NCBI GenBank assembly: GCA_018907035.1
Contig: JACCIC010000176.1
Coordinates: forward strand, 254,501-318,500
Direction: 5' to 3'
DNA: 64,000 nt
Source: Sycobia sp. Sy_11
Lineage: Eukaryota; Arthropoda; Insecta; Hymenoptera; Epichrysomallidae
Part shown: piece after piece, positions 51,995 to 63,059 of the stretch
Layout: the number at the start of each line of letters is the position of its first letter
Position numbering within the stretch: the first letter of the stretch is position 1
The notes under the pieces: model-generated
The model's database searches: none
What the model was told of the DNA's origin: nothing
What the model saw: only the letters and a program-made list of their open reading frames with translations
Position numbers and translations under genes: made by a program

Positions 51995-52330
51995 AAGTGA
52001 ATTTTTGGCTTGGCCATTGAAGTAGAGGCTTGCCCGGGCTAAACCCATAACTTCCTACGCTTTGGGTTGTCGTAGTGAATCGACTTTTCGTCTACTGTCA
52101 CGATTCGATGTAGAAATCCTTTTATAGGCTATGTCTTTTGAGTAATTGTTCGCAAGCGAATAGGCGACGCTCGACGTCTCTTAGCTTCAGTTCATACGGA
52201 ACCCAATTTCCTTGCTTTTGGACCATACCCAAGGTTTTGAGACCTTGTGAAATAGCTACGATTCCCACAAATGACGCTTACTTAACTCAAAACTTGACAT
52301 CTTAACACGATGAAAACTAAGTGATGCTAT
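51995..52330 (-). pseudogene. Mariner fragment, mellifera type
   Basis: On the minus strand this shows a short N-terminal part (MSSFELSKRHLWES), a deletion, and then WVPYELKLRDVERRL-like sequence. An IVTVDEKSIHYDNPKRRK block follows, containing the first catalytic aspartate with TGDEKW changed to TVDEKS. Sequence ends after the region equivalent to GHASSSTAKPN. It is deleted at both functional ends. Confidence 0.8.
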
Positions 52331-52334
52331 ACGA

Positions 52335-52335
52335 C

Positions 52336-52393
<58 letters not shown>

Positions 52394-52640
52394 AACATAT
52401 AATATACTACTTTTTACAGCTGACATTTTCGATGTTATCTTATCGGTGACTTATTTTGACTTACACCTAATATACACCTAATGTACACCTAGTAGATTAA
52501 AAAATATATAAATTACATATACTTTGTTGATGCATGCATATTTATAATACTGTCCATTAATGTAATTATAACCAGTTCTAACGCACATATGTGTTTGCGG
52601 AAACATCGGTAAATTTATATATTATATTTTACATTAGAGG

Positions 52641-52704
<64 letters not shown>

Positions 52705-53229
52705 CGCGAAGTAGAGAGAGAAAGCAGACTATAGCTGCTCTCCTACTTTAGAAAATATCGAGGAATGGAAGGATTTAAAAAGGCAGTTGGCTTGATTGCT
52801 CGACTTAAAATAGATCGATATAATTCGCTCTTGTGATCATTATACAATGTGTGAGCTGAATAAACTTTGGTTACATCATTTATTAAACGTTATATTTGTA
52901 GAATGAAATACGACTGACCAAAGTAAACATTCTTTAGGAGAACACGATAGCATTGAAGACTATCGGGCTCGCAACGTATATATATATATATATTGTGATG
53001 CGAGAAATTATTACGGAAAATACATATAAATTTCAGTTTAATCCTACTCTTTCGCACACAAATTTTTTATTCATTCATGACTTACTTGTCCATTTAGAAA
53101 TCTCTGAGGAGGGGTGCTCCGTCGGCCTGAAAAAGGAACAAACACACCACGAATGTGCTGTAACGCACAGAGGAAGCGGCACACAGAAAAAAAGAGTTTA
53201 CGTCTATTATGTATGCAACACGCACTTTA
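52335..53229. other. Stretch with three (TA)n tracts, no gene
   Basis: TA tracts lie at 52335-52390, 52646-52702 and about 52976-52993. Between them, 52703-52900 contains a GA-rich start and GAATAAACTTTGGTTACA, which looks like an LTR R-U5 end, but no partner copy is present. Confidence 0.45.
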
Positions 53230-53590
53230 TTTAGCAAAACAACTAATATAATACGAAGTAACTATTATTCGATGAGGTGGCGCGCACCTACCTCTGACAC
53301 GCTGCTAGAGCGCCGGCGATCGCGACAGGTCTGTGGATGGAAGGACGGGCGCGGGCGCACGGGTGCTCGATCTCTGCAGAGGCGTTGTCGCCTTCCTCTT
53401 ACCCTTCTTCTTCCGTATCTCTCTGCCATACACTCGGAGCTTCTTACGTTATTTCTCCTTCACTCTCTCTCTCTCTTTCTTGCCTTTAAATCTTTATCTC
53501 TCTCTCTCTCTCTCTCTTTGGCCTATGAAGGACCACAGTCCTTAGGCTTTAATAAATAAAATTCTAATTCTAATTCTAATTCTCTTTCTT
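53230..53590 (+). mobile_element. Probable LINE 3' end
   Basis: The end reads AAGGACCACAGTCCTTAGG (a 6-bp hairpin), then TTTAATAAATAAA and three or four ATTCTA units. A short hairpin, a poly(A) signal and a simple terminal repeat are typical of R1- and I-type LINE 3' ends in insects. No coding part is present. The left limit is not defined. Confidence 0.5.
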
Positions 53591-53850
53591 CTGTCTGTTC
53601 ATTCTCTCTCTTTCTCTCTCTTCTTGCTGATTTCTTTGATTCTTGTTTGATTTTCTCTAGCCCTTCTTCTTCCTTATCTCTCTTTCGCTTTCTCTTCCCT
53701 TCTTCTCTTATTCTCTTCGGCAGATCTCGCTTCTATTTCTCTTTACTCTTTCCTCTCTTTGTCCTGTCAGCTTCTTTCCTCACTACTACATCGTCTCCTT
53801 TCTCGCCCTAAATCACTCCCACTCCCCTTCTGTACTACCTCCTTCTAGGT
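53380..53850. repeat. Polypyrimidine-rich region
   Basis: Nearly 0.5 kb in which the plus strand is dominated by C and T, including (CT)n near 53463-53518 and many CTTCTT and TCTCTT runs. It spans the LINE tail and continues past it. Overlapping short frames here only read out the Ser/Leu repeat. Confidence 0.8.
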
Positions 53851-54295
53851 CCGTCGACGAGCCGGACGAGAGTGATCGCGCAACGCGTCTTTCCAAAATT
53901 TTAGAAAACTAAGGGATAAGCGTGACTGCGAACGACGGCAATCGACTCACGTCGGACGAGATGCTCGCAGTGCCAAATCACTATTAAATAAGAGACTGTT
54001 GAGCGATATTGCTCTATATATACAACTTAATGTTTATATCACGACTATACGTTTTTAATATTATCCGTTATCTATAAGATTGTTTTAGCTTTACATTAGA
54101 AAAGCCCATAAGCTTTAAATTATTATAAAAATTTTCAAGTGGTCTTTACAAACATTATATAAATAAATGTTATATAGGTCAGTTGTTAATTTTTAATATT
54201 GTTAGATTTATTTCTAATAAATATACTATCTTAGTTAATTTGAAGTAAAGGCTTCATTTAATTTTATACCATTCATCATTAAATTTTAGAATTCT

Positions 54296-54412
54296 TAAAT
54301 TAATAAATAATTTTGTCGGTCTTACAGTCTTATAATATTACAGTATATTAGCTAAAATAATGAGAGTCAGACTGTCCTTGTTTATATTGACCCCAGAAAA
54401 ATCTGAAATAAG
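54296..54412 (-). mobile_element. PLE 3' tail, diverged subfamily
   Basis: The plus strand reads TTAATAAATAA, GTCGGTCTTACAGTC, GAGAGTCAGACTGTCCTTG and TTTATATTGACCCC. It matches the PLE end at 3.1-3.2 kb more closely than the 46 kb copies. The AAAATA array is absent. No coding sequence is attached. Confidence 0.75.
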
Positions 54413-54439
54413 ACTTTTTAATGCAATAAATTATTGTGT

Positions 54440-54830
54440 AATTCCAAATGAAGATTTGCCAACATTGCCTCAGAACCGACTCAATCGATTTCAGTTAATG
54501 CAGCGAATTAGAACGCAATTCTGGAAACGCTGGTCGTTAGAATACTTGACTTAATTACAGGAGCGAAGTAAATGGAGGGACCCGACCGTGAATTTCGCAG
54601 TTGGTCAAATTGTGCTTGTGAGGGATGATCGGTATCCCCCATCGAAATGGCCTTTAGGCAGAATTTTGGAGACACATCCTGGACCTGACGGATTAGTACG
54701 AGTTGTTACACTGAAAACGGCGACAACAGTATTACGACAGCATATTGCACGGCTCTGTCCCTTATCATTGGCAGAAGACAGGAGGAGTGAAGAATTTTTG
54801 CGAGCTGGCACGATGAACTTAAACAGATGA
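54440..54830 (+). pseudogene. BEL/Pao integrase C-terminal domain
   Basis: One frame with a single TAA at 54552: LPQNRLNRFQLMQRIRTQFW, KRWSLEYLT stop LQERSKW, then AVGQIVLVRDDRYPPSKWPL, GRILETHPGPDGLVRVVTL and IARLCPL. This is the conserved end of BEL/Pao polyproteins (the domain after integrase with RSKW and KWPLGRI). Everything upstream is missing. A purine tract follows at about 54850-54863 (AAGGCGGGCGGAA). Confidence 0.88.
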
Positions 54831-54863
54831 ATTTATTCGTCCGAGGAACGAAGGCGGGCGGAA

Positions 54864-55400
54864 TGTTTACATATAGTTTCAATTTTAGCCAGCCGAAATG
54901 TATACAATACTCGATACAGCTTAGTTTAAGATCAAGATAGAGAGAGAATTGTTTATATTTGTAAGTCGAGTGTCGAAAAGAAAGGCCTCTAAAAAGACGC
55001 GTCTAGAACGACGCGGACAGACTGTTGCGAGCGCTGGTCGAGTGAGGTACCTCAATTAAGTAACGTAATAAACGATTTAGAGAAACTCTGATTGTTAGTT
55101 AAGATTGTAGTTGCATTTTGTTGTTAATTTTAGTATATGGATTTTGTGCGTTAGGCGAGTGTTGCTCTGCCCTGAAGTGTAACTAGCCCTAAGCGGCGCT
55201 TGCGGAATTGTGTGATTTCCAACGGCTCATCATCTCGATCTGGGCATCTGCCCCGAGTACAGCCGTGTCTCCTCGCTGATAGGCCCCTGTCGCCTCGAGA
55301 GAAACTCCGATCTCCAAGTGGGAGATCTACTTCAGGGTACGAGGCCATACCCGACGGGGTTTGAAGCTTGCGCATAAAACCCAATTCAATTTGTTATGAC
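54864..55400 (+). repeat. Probable 3' LTR of the BEL/Pao element
   Basis: Begins TGTTTACATATAG right after the purine tract. It contains a transcribed-looking GC-richer part and AATAAACG near 55066. The end could not be fixed; the GC-rich part near 55150-55380 may belong to it or to other DNA. Confidence 0.5.
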
Positions 55401-55753
55401 GCATATCATATCGTATGTTAGACAGTAAGTTCTATATATATATTTATTTGAATGATCATTCAATTTAACCTTTTATTTATTTAGTGTGTATGTGTCTAAT
55501 TCGGAAATATTGGCTTTTTCCTCCACTCTTCAAGTGGAGGTTTTTTATGCCGGTATTTTAACAAATAAACGATTTATGTTAATTAAACTGTTTCATTTCA
55601 TAATTGTGTCATGAGTTCACTTATTATTATTATTATAATTAGTATTATGTATTCCACCAAACCTTGTCCTCTAAAATAATTAAGCAAAAAGAATAATTAT
55701 ATTAAAATTCAACATAAAAATAAAATAAAATTACTAATAAAATAAAAATAAAA

Positions 55754-55768
55754 TAATAAATAAAATAA
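55754..55768. repeat. PLE target-site duplication, left (15 bp)
   Basis: TAATAAATAAAATAA, repeated at 59234-59248. It is low-complexity sequence, so chance cannot be excluded. Confidence 0.6.
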
Positions 55769-56116
55769 TTGAATTGTACTTTTGTCGACTGCCCATATAC
55801 AAATTAATGAATATTTTTTTATTGGTCTTACAGTCCAATCAATTCAATCCAAAAATAAAATAAAAATAAAAATAAAAAATAAAAAATAAAAAAAAAATAA
55901 AAAATAAAAAAAAAATAAAAAATAAAAATAAAATAAAAATAAAATTAAAAATTAAATTAAAAATTAAATTAAAATTATAATGACAGTCAGACTGTCCTTG
56001 TTTAAATTCACCCCCGTAGACTAATCTGAAAATAAAATATTAGCTGAAAAAATTCTTTGTTAGTAAAGTGCAGTCTGACTGTCCCAACACCCTTACCTAA
56101 TTGAAGACTTGTCCAA

Positions 56117-56146
56117 CGTTTCGAGCTCGCTACGGCTCCTCATCAG
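56117..56146 (-). ncRNA. Hammerhead-like ribozyme core in composite PLE
   Basis: On the minus strand the sequence is CTGATGAGGAGCC, GTAGCGAGCTC, GAAACG, with both invariant blocks intact. Confidence 0.65.
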
Positions 56147-56209
56147 GGACTAATCTAAACCTTATATTCTAATCTATATATACCCATCCCCACCATCAAA
56201 TTTAGTAAA

Positions 56210-57271
56210 TTAAATATAAATTCCCCCTCTACAAAAATTGTCCAAAACCAATCCATTTAATAAGGAATGATAAACACTGTCCAATCTACCAGACTCTAAC
56301 ATTAAATTCACATTATTTCGATTCCTGCAAATGTGAATACTTTCAAGACTCTCCCGTTTATACTTATTATTAATACCATGTTCCAAAATATCCACATTCG
56401 CAAAATCAAAAGAATGTAAAAACTTTAAACAATGCTCTTTTAAACCAGAAGTAATATGTGAGCTACGTAAACTATATTTATGCTCATAAATTCTCTTTTT
56501 TAAATATCTACCGGTTTGTCCAATATAGTATTTATCACAATCCATGCAATTAATCTTGTAAACAACTCCTGATTTTAGGCATAAATCATCCTTATCTTTG
56601 CAATTATTAAACAATCTACTCAAATTATTGCTATTTTTAAAGAAAATTTGAATGTTATATTTCCGAAAATTTCTTTTTATTCTTTCAGATAATCCTCGAA
56701 CATATGGTAAGACAATAATTTTGCCTCCGTTCACATTAATTCCTGCACTATGTCTATTTTCGGTATTATAAATGTCAAACAATCTCTCAGCAATTAATCT
56801 ATTAATAAATTGAATTGGATAGCCATTATTAATGAAAGTCTCTCTTACTATCTGTAAATTATTTTGTCTAAAATCTTTATGTGACAATTTAATTGCTCTG
56901 TCAATGACAACTTTCAATGCTCCAATTTTGTTTCCGAATTGGTGGTGTGAATTAAAATCCAAAAACCTACCTGACCAAGTAGGCTTTCTGTACCAATTAA
57001 GTTTTACCTTATTATTACTACATCTAATTACATTAATGTCCAGAAAACTTAACTGACTATTAACTTCAACCTCCCTTGTAAATTTAATTCTGTGATGTAC
57101 AGAATTGAAAACATCCACCATTTCATCCACAAAAACTTCCGGAACAATTGTAAAGATATCATCAACATATCTCTTAAATATCATTGGTTCAAAAAGTAAT
57201 TTTGACAAGGCTATACTTTCCAACTTTTCCATAACTAAATTAGCTATAACCGGTGACAAAGGCGACCCCAT
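56210..57271 (-). pseudogene. PLE protein, C-terminal 353 codons: RT palm end and GIY-YIG
   Basis: No stops are present. It begins at the truncation with MGSPLSPVIANLVMEK (RT motif before the active site), then KRYVDDIFTIV with the catalytic YVDD at residues 35-38. LSFLDINVIRC and NWYRKPTWSG follow. A Cys-containing linker (NCKDKDDLCLK) leads to the GIY-YIG domain: GVVY at 235-238, YYIG at 248-251, conserved R255 and E263. The C-terminus is LESGRLDSVYHSLLN followed by GLVLDN readthrough, because the stop seen in the other copies is changed. The protein lacks the first half of RT, so this copy is dead although its frame is clean. Confidence 0.9.
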
Positions 57272-57361
57272 TCATTAATTTGTATATGGGCAGTCGACAA
57301 AAGTACAATTCAATTGTTTTAAAATGAAAGGTCTATTTAACTTAAATTAAGGGGGTATGTC

Positions 57362-59083
57362 ATGATTTATTTTAGAGAAATTTATTGTAAATATGGTAGT
57401 ACTATTAAAGATTATTGTTCAAAATGGATTAAAATGAATTTAAAAGTTGTAATTCTTAATGAAAAACTTACATTCCTTATTACATGTAAGAAATCAAATA
57501 TATTTCCGGTACACATTAATAATAGATTTCATGATGAATATTTTTTGCAGGTTTATAGTAATAATGTTTGTTATGATCTAAAGAAGAATATTTTCTTTTT
57601 CAAAAATAAATTACTTAATTTAGAAATTAGAGATTTACATATTCAGATTCATTCCTTAAATAGATATTTATTAAAGATTAAACATTATTTATATCAAAAT
57701 ATAGAAAGAAATGAATAACATGAATTTTTTCTTGGTCAAAGCAAACATTTTATTAACACAAAATATATTAATAGACAAACATTAAAAAGGAAATTTGAAT
57801 GTTTAAGAAATAAAAAACAATTTCAAAGCTATCAAATTAATAATGCAAACAATAAGAATTGGTTTAAGAATCTAACTGACAAGGAGATACCAAATGAAGT
57901 AATAAACATCATGTCTAAAGGTGCCAAACATGGAATATTATATTGTAAAAATAATCTCCCGATCAAAGAAATCATCGCGGAGGTTGAAAGTAATCTTTTT
58001 GGTTTAAATGATGAAGTAAAAAAGGAATGTAGGGCATCTTTAGTTAATGTCATTAGTAATTTTAAAAGAGAAAATAAATTTGATAATTTTTTAAATAGTA
58101 ATTTTATACATGATTTAATTACCGTGAAGAATTTTTTGAAAAATAACCCTAATATAATCTTCCAAAAGGCCGACAAAGGTAATGTAACTGTAGCTTCCAA
58201 TAAAATTGATTACATAAATTATATAAATAATATATTAAATGATGATAGTACTTATTTCAAGATTGGTAATCCACATATCATTAAGCTGAAAAATAATTTG
58301 AAAGAGTTATTAAATAATTGGAAAAGAAATGAATATATAAATGATAATACATATAAGTATTTAAAATGTGAAAATGGAACTGTAGCAAAATGTTATGGGC
58401 TTCCCAAGATTCATAAAGAAAATCGGACATTTAGAATAATAATATCTTCCATAGGTTTCCCAACTTATAATATTGCTAGATTTTTGTCTAATATATTGGG
58501 TAAGATAGTTGGAAGAACTAGTTCTTACATTAAGGATAGTTGGCGTGTTTACAATGAAATAAAAGATATTGTTATTCCGTAAAACTACAAGATGATTTCA
58601 TTGGATGTAGTATCTTTGTTTACAAATGTACCTTTAGAGTTGTTAAATGATATTATACAGGAAAAGTGGAATGAAATTCATTTGCATATAAAATTGACAA
58701 TGAATGAATTTATTAAAGCAATTAATTTGGTTTTTAATAACACAATTTTTTCATTTGATAATAAATTTTATGAACAAAAATACGGATGTCCAATGGGGTC
58801 GCCTTTGTCACCGGTTATAGCTAATTTAGTTATGGAAAAGTTGGAAAGTATAGCCTTGTCAAAATTGCTTTTTGAACCAATGATATTTAAGAGATATGTT
58901 GATGATATCTTTACAATTGTTCCAGAAGTTTTTGTGGATGAAATGGTGGATGTTTTCAATTCTGTACATGACAGAATTAAATTTACAAGGGAGGTTGAAG
59001 TAAATAGTCAGTTAAGTTTTTTGGACATTAATGTAATTAGATGTAGTAATAATAAGGTAAAACTTAATTGGTACAGAAAGCCT
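57362..59083 (+). pseudogene. PLE protein, N-terminal part through the RT active site
   Basis: A single frame with only two in-frame TAA codons (57716 and 58580). Residues 1-180 are a Lys/Asn-rich N-terminal region (MIYFREIYCKYGSTIKDYC). RT then starts: PNIIFQKADKGNVTV, YGLPKIHKENRTFRIIIS, SLDVVSLFTNVPLELL (catalytic D), CPMGSPLSPVIANLVMEK and KRYVDDIFTIV (YVDD near 58895). The chain stops at NWYRKP where it fuses to the T-rich tail, so the GIY-YIG domain is missing. Together with the minus-strand copy it covers the whole protein of this family. The start ATG is the first in frame after the leader. Confidence 0.9.
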
Positions 59084-59091
59084 AATTTTTT

Positions 59092-59124
<33 letters not shown>

Positions 59125-59233
59125 ATTTTTTTTTTTTATTTTTTTTTTTATTTTTATTTATATTTTTATTTTTATTTTATTTTTGGATTGAATTGATTGG
59201 ACTGTAAGACCAATAAAAAAAAAATTCATTAAT

Positions 59234-59248
59234 TAATAAATAAAATAA
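59234..59248. repeat. PLE target-site duplication, right (15 bp)
   Basis: TAATAAATAAAATAA, identical to 55754-55768. Confidence 0.6.
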
Positions 59249-59267
59249 AATAAAAATAATAAAACAA

Positions 59268-59612
59268 TAGTCTATGTTAGTAAACGACAACCTGACTATC
59301 TACACCACCTTAAATTTACTAACATTTAATTTACATTGTTGGTATACTTCAAAGTATGAATATTTTCAAGAGTTTATATGTATTTTTAATACCTTATTCT
59401 AAAATATTTACATTTCCAAAATCGAAAGAATGTAACAAGATTAAAATACGTTCTTTTAGCTCGGATATACCATTCATGCTTTGTAAGCTATATTGATGTT
59501 CATATATTATTTGTTTTAGGTATCTTCCTGTTTTCAAACATTTATCATCCTTATCTTTACAATTATTAAATAGCTTTCGAATATTATTATTGCTTCTAAA
59601 GTAAACTTGACA
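59268..59612 (-). pseudogene. PLE subfamily B relic with damaged GIY-YIG domain
   Basis: Minus-strand frame: VYFRSNNNIRKLFNNCKD, KDDKCLK, then directly TGRYLKQIIYEHQYSL, LLHSFDFGNVNILE. The segment holding GVVY and YYIG is deleted, so the endonuclease core is gone. The 3' side (59268-59310) keeps a dyad-like CAACCTGACTATC but lacks the hammerhead. The frame continues to 59699 into unrelated sequence. Confidence 0.75.
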
Positions 59613-60400
59613 CCTTTTGCAACGGCCGTGCCCGCCGTCCTCGTTTTCGCGGCGAAAACGCGCACCGTTATGGTGCCCAACGCAATCTCGGGATCGCACA
59701 ATTTATTATAAAAACTATAGATGCGACCGTATATGTTAATTACATAATTTATTTATCATATATCTTATCATATATTATGTGTTATCCTTAACCATATATT
59801 TATTACGTATCTGGGGTTTTTTAAATTACATAATATTTTAGTGTCCCGGCAAATTTGGCAAATTATGCGTATAACTAAAAATTTCTGTTAGAATGTAATT
59901 TAAAATTATAGCTACCCTGAAAAGTCTAAATGTACTGCGCGCCAAGAGTGTTTACGAATTCGAGCCGGTAACGTAAACATTCGCGGTAAAGGCCACCGCC
60001 AGTTCGGCGAATGTAGCAGAAAGGCAGCACAAATTTAATATACGAAATACGAGAGTAAATTATTTGTGCGGCTTCTCAAGCAATAAATACATATTAATTT
60101 ATTATATGATATATTAAATTAAATTAATGCGGATAATTTTACTAACATAGACATTAATTTAAAATTTAATTCAATTATATTAAATTAACTTAAATTAAGT
60201 TAAAATCAATTAAGAATCTTATTTAGAGTGTGATATATAATGATAGTATTAATGTGAAATAATAAAATATAATTAATGTAAGGAGTAATACAAATCTAAA
60301 ACGTAGATTTACATCCGATATTATTATATGAAAAGAAAAATATATACACAAATATAAATATACACAGACAAATATAATAGTGCGAAGTCAACGAGCTGCG

Positions 60401-60455
<55 letters not shown>

Positions 60456-60735
60456 GCGCACACACACACACACAAACACACTCACAGACCACCGCGATTC
60501 TATGCTATACAGGCGGTGTACTTGCGACTGACGTATGCATTTTCAAAATATTTTATTCGAAAAATTCGAAAAATACAAAGATTAAAATTTTATTATATTC
60601 TCAAAATTATTTTCTTCTATCTAGAATTTTTTTTTGAAAAACTGAGGATTCAAAAAAGAAAATTTTGAAAATTTTTGTAAATTTTGAAAAATAAAATGCT
60701 TTTGAAAGTAAATAAATTTTTTTTCGCATTTGCAC
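59613..60735. other. Stretch without a gene; hairpins and a (CA)/(CG) tract
   Basis: A GC-rich part at 59613-59695 contains CGTTTTCGC pairing with GCGAAAACG and CGCACC pairing with GGTGC. The rest is AT-rich apart from 60404-60474. No protein is recognised. Confidence 0.5.
60404..60474. repeat. (CA)n-(CG)n-(CA)n microsatellite
   Basis: About 18 CA units, 9-10 CG units, then about 8 CA units. Alternating purine-pyrimidine throughout. Confidence 0.95.
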
Positions 60736-62636
60736 CAGTCCTTTCTCGACCGTCGTTCGGAGAAACGCTCGTCATCCAGACGAACGCCAGCGACTCGGGA
60801 CTAGGCGTCGTGGTCACGCAATCTGTTGATGGCGTGTAACGCGTGCTCTCCTACGCTAGTCGCACGATGACTGTGGCTGAGAGTAATAATTCGGTCACCG
60901 AACGTGAGCGCCTCGACGTGCTATGGGCTGTGCGTAAATTTCGCCGCACGTCGAGGTCTACCACTTTCAGGTGATAACCGATCACAGCAGCCTTCGTTGG
61001 CTGCACTTATTGCGCAACCCCACGGGTAGACTCGCCCGTTGGGCTTTGGAGTTACAGAGATATGACTACGAAGTCATCCACCAGAAAGGTACCTTGAATT
61101 GCGTACCAGATGCCCTCTCTCGTTTGTACGCAGACGAGCCGACCGATCCTGCCGTCGAAGATTTCGTAGATAACCAGGATGCGTGGAGTTAATCGTGCCT
61201 AAAGAAGATCGCCGTACCGTTCTTCGCGAATGTCATGAGGAGACCACAGCTGGCCATTTCGGACGCGATAAGACGTATGACCGTATCTCACGATCATTCT
61301 ATTCGCTCTCGTTGCATAAATATGTAACACAATTTGTCCGTGACTGCACCGTGTGCCAACAATGTAGACTAAGGCCATCGAACGGTCACCCCCTCGGGCA
61401 GTAGTAGCTGGGGACGTGATTGGTCCGTTTCCAGGATCTACCCGAGGATACGAGTAGTTTCGTCTTCATGGATCAATTCATTCGCTGGGTAGAATGTATC
61501 CCCATCCGGAAGGCAAATGTGCAAACGATTCGCCATGAGTTGAAAGATCGCATATTTTTACGCTTTGGTACGACCGAAGTGTTCTTATCGGACAACGGCA
61601 CCGAATTTCGTAATAAGATCATCGAGAAATTTCTTGTGGAGCATGGGGTGGAGCATTCAACGATACCCCCTTATCTCGCTCAAGCCAATCCCGTAGAGAG
61701 GGTCAATAGGACTCTGAAGTCCGCGATAATCGCCTTCATTGAGGAGTCTCATAGCACTTGGGATGCGCATATCGCCGAGCTTACGTTCGCGTACAACACA
61801 TCCGTACAAGACTCCATTGGCATACGTCCGACCTTCCTTAACACGGGTCGTTACCCTTCAGCTCCTGGTATGCATCGTCGCCAGGAGAAGCAGCGCGCAC
61901 AGGTTGCACAAGAAGAGGCTGCTTTACAGCATTGAAAAGAACGCATGGAGAAGTTATCTGATCTCCATCTATAGGTAGCGGAAAACTCGCGTAAATCCAG
62001 GCAAAGCAGGCTCGCTACTATAATGCGAGACGTCGCGATGTTCATTACGCGATTGACGATCGCGTATGACGGCGTAATCGCATCCTCTCATCTGGCATAC
62101 AAAGCGTCAGCGCCAAACTTGCCCCGAAATTTGACGAGCCCTTTACCATCATGGAGAAACTCGGCACGAATGTTTATCTACTGACCGACTCTACAGGAAG
62201 AGATGCTGGAAAGCATCATGTAGCCGACCTGAAGCCTTATAATCAAGATCACGACCTCGAAGACGATGGCGGTTCCGACACGGAAGAGCCTTTGGGCGAA
62301 GAGCGTGATTGCGATGCGTCTGATTGTAATGTCGAGGCGAGTGAACGAAACCGAGTTGTAACACCACTGGTGAGCGTACGGCACACTGACGACACGCCTC
62401 ATTGTAATCCCTATATGAGCGTGCGAAGCGATACTCCCACGGGCAATGCCACGCGACCTAATGCCGATGTCGCGCCGCGTAGATTAGGAAGACCACGTAG
62501 GACGCGAATCGTAACTCGTCGAAGGACTGAAGCGCGAAGTCGCCCCAGGAAAAGCCAGTGCTCAGCACTACCGTGGGACCAATTTCGCCGCCGCACTCGG
62601 GCCCAAGCCCGGATCCGTGAACAGGTCATCTAGGTG
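60736..62636 (+). pseudogene. Gypsy-5 pol fragment: RNase H and integrase with AT-hook-like tail
   Basis: A relative of gypsy-2. RNase H: APVLSRPSFGETLVIQ, ASDSGLGVVVTQSVDG, then ITDHSSLRWLHLLRNPTGRL and PDALSRLYADEP. Integrase: VPKEDRRTVLRECHEETTAG, HFGRDKTYDRI, CTVCQQCR. The first catalytic aspartate region near 61410 is broken by stops and frame changes. D in LSDNGTEFRN and E in NPVERVNRTLK are present. The open part 61420-61935 is followed by a stop, decayed sequence, and then 62151-62633 (EKLGTNVYLLTDSTGRDAG). That piece has an acidic linker, RRLGRPRRTR and many Arg, resembling an AT-hook. It is 5'-truncated at about 60736. Confidence 0.85.
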
Positions 62637-62732
62637 CATAACGCACCTGCGGCTTTATTTTCCGTCCTCTCCTTATTAAGACATTCCCCATTTATGTATT
62701 GTGTAGTAATTCCTATCCTGACACAATGGTCA

Positions 62733-62736
<4 letters not shown>

Positions 62737-62779
<43 letters not shown>
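62737..62779. repeat. (GA)n microsatellite
   Basis: About 43 bp of GA dinucleotides, downstream of the gypsy-5 coding end. Confidence 0.95.
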
Positions 62780-62780
<1 letters not shown>

Positions 62781-62816
62781 TTGTATCGAGCTGCCACACT
62801 CCGTCTACCAGCGTTT

Positions 62817-62827
62817 GGAGGGGGGCG
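62817..62827 (+). promoter_or_regulatory. Candidate polypurine tract of gypsy-5
   Basis: GGAGGGGGGCG directly precedes TGTGACGG, as the tract before the gypsy-2 3' LTR does. Confidence 0.5.
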
Positions 62828-63044
62828 TGTGACGGGGATCACAAGCGCCGCTTACACTTGCTCTCCCACGTCTCTCCCCCGTCGTAGCTTTTGTAAATAT
62901 GTGTATACTTTCTCTTGTCTACATGTAAATATTAATATATTTTTTATTACAGGCGGACGCACTAACACACCGGTGGAGAGGTAAGTAAGAGGGAGAGCTA
63001 GAGAGCGGGGAGTGGGGATAGTTCGTCGCATGCGAGCCGTGACA
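62828..63044 (+). repeat. Possible gypsy-5 3' LTR (at least its start)
   Basis: Starts TGTGACGGGGATCACA, which can form a small hairpin (TGTGA/TCACA), like the LTR-start hairpins of the other gypsy elements here. A possible end is CCGTGACA at 63044, but no partner LTR exists for comparison. Confidence 0.4.
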
Positions 63045-63059
63045 GTATAGAGAGAGAGG

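Larger units (their letters stand above)
55769..59233. mobile_element. Composite PLE, 3.5 kb, longest coding content
   Basis: The left half (55769-57271) is minus strand: terminal segment, A-rich array, dyads, hammerhead core and the C-terminal 353 codons. At 57272 it joins plus-strand DNA starting with the same terminal segment (GCAGTCGACAAAAGTAC, 57290-57306). The PLE leader and N-terminal coding region follow (57362-59080), joined directly to a T-rich array and a tail ending TTCATTAAT. Both outer ends are therefore 3' tails. The terminal segment placed directly before the ORF fits the pseudo-LTR arrangement of Penelope elements. Confidence 0.85.

Noticed and set aside
52953..53559. Plus-strand frames of 93-116 codons with Ser/Leu runs
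   Set aside because: They are created by the (CT)n and TA tracts and change frame between low-complexity parts.
55769..57315. The inverted terminal segments of the PLE as transposon terminal inverted repeats of a DNA element
   Set aside because: Ends contain RT/GIY-YIG coding sequence, tails and 14-15 bp duplications; only some ends carry the segment, so a tail explanation fits better.
59655..59690. TGGTGCCCAACGC as a retroelement primer-binding site
   Set aside because: No LTR end precedes it and no gag follows; it lies in a short GC-rich hairpin region.
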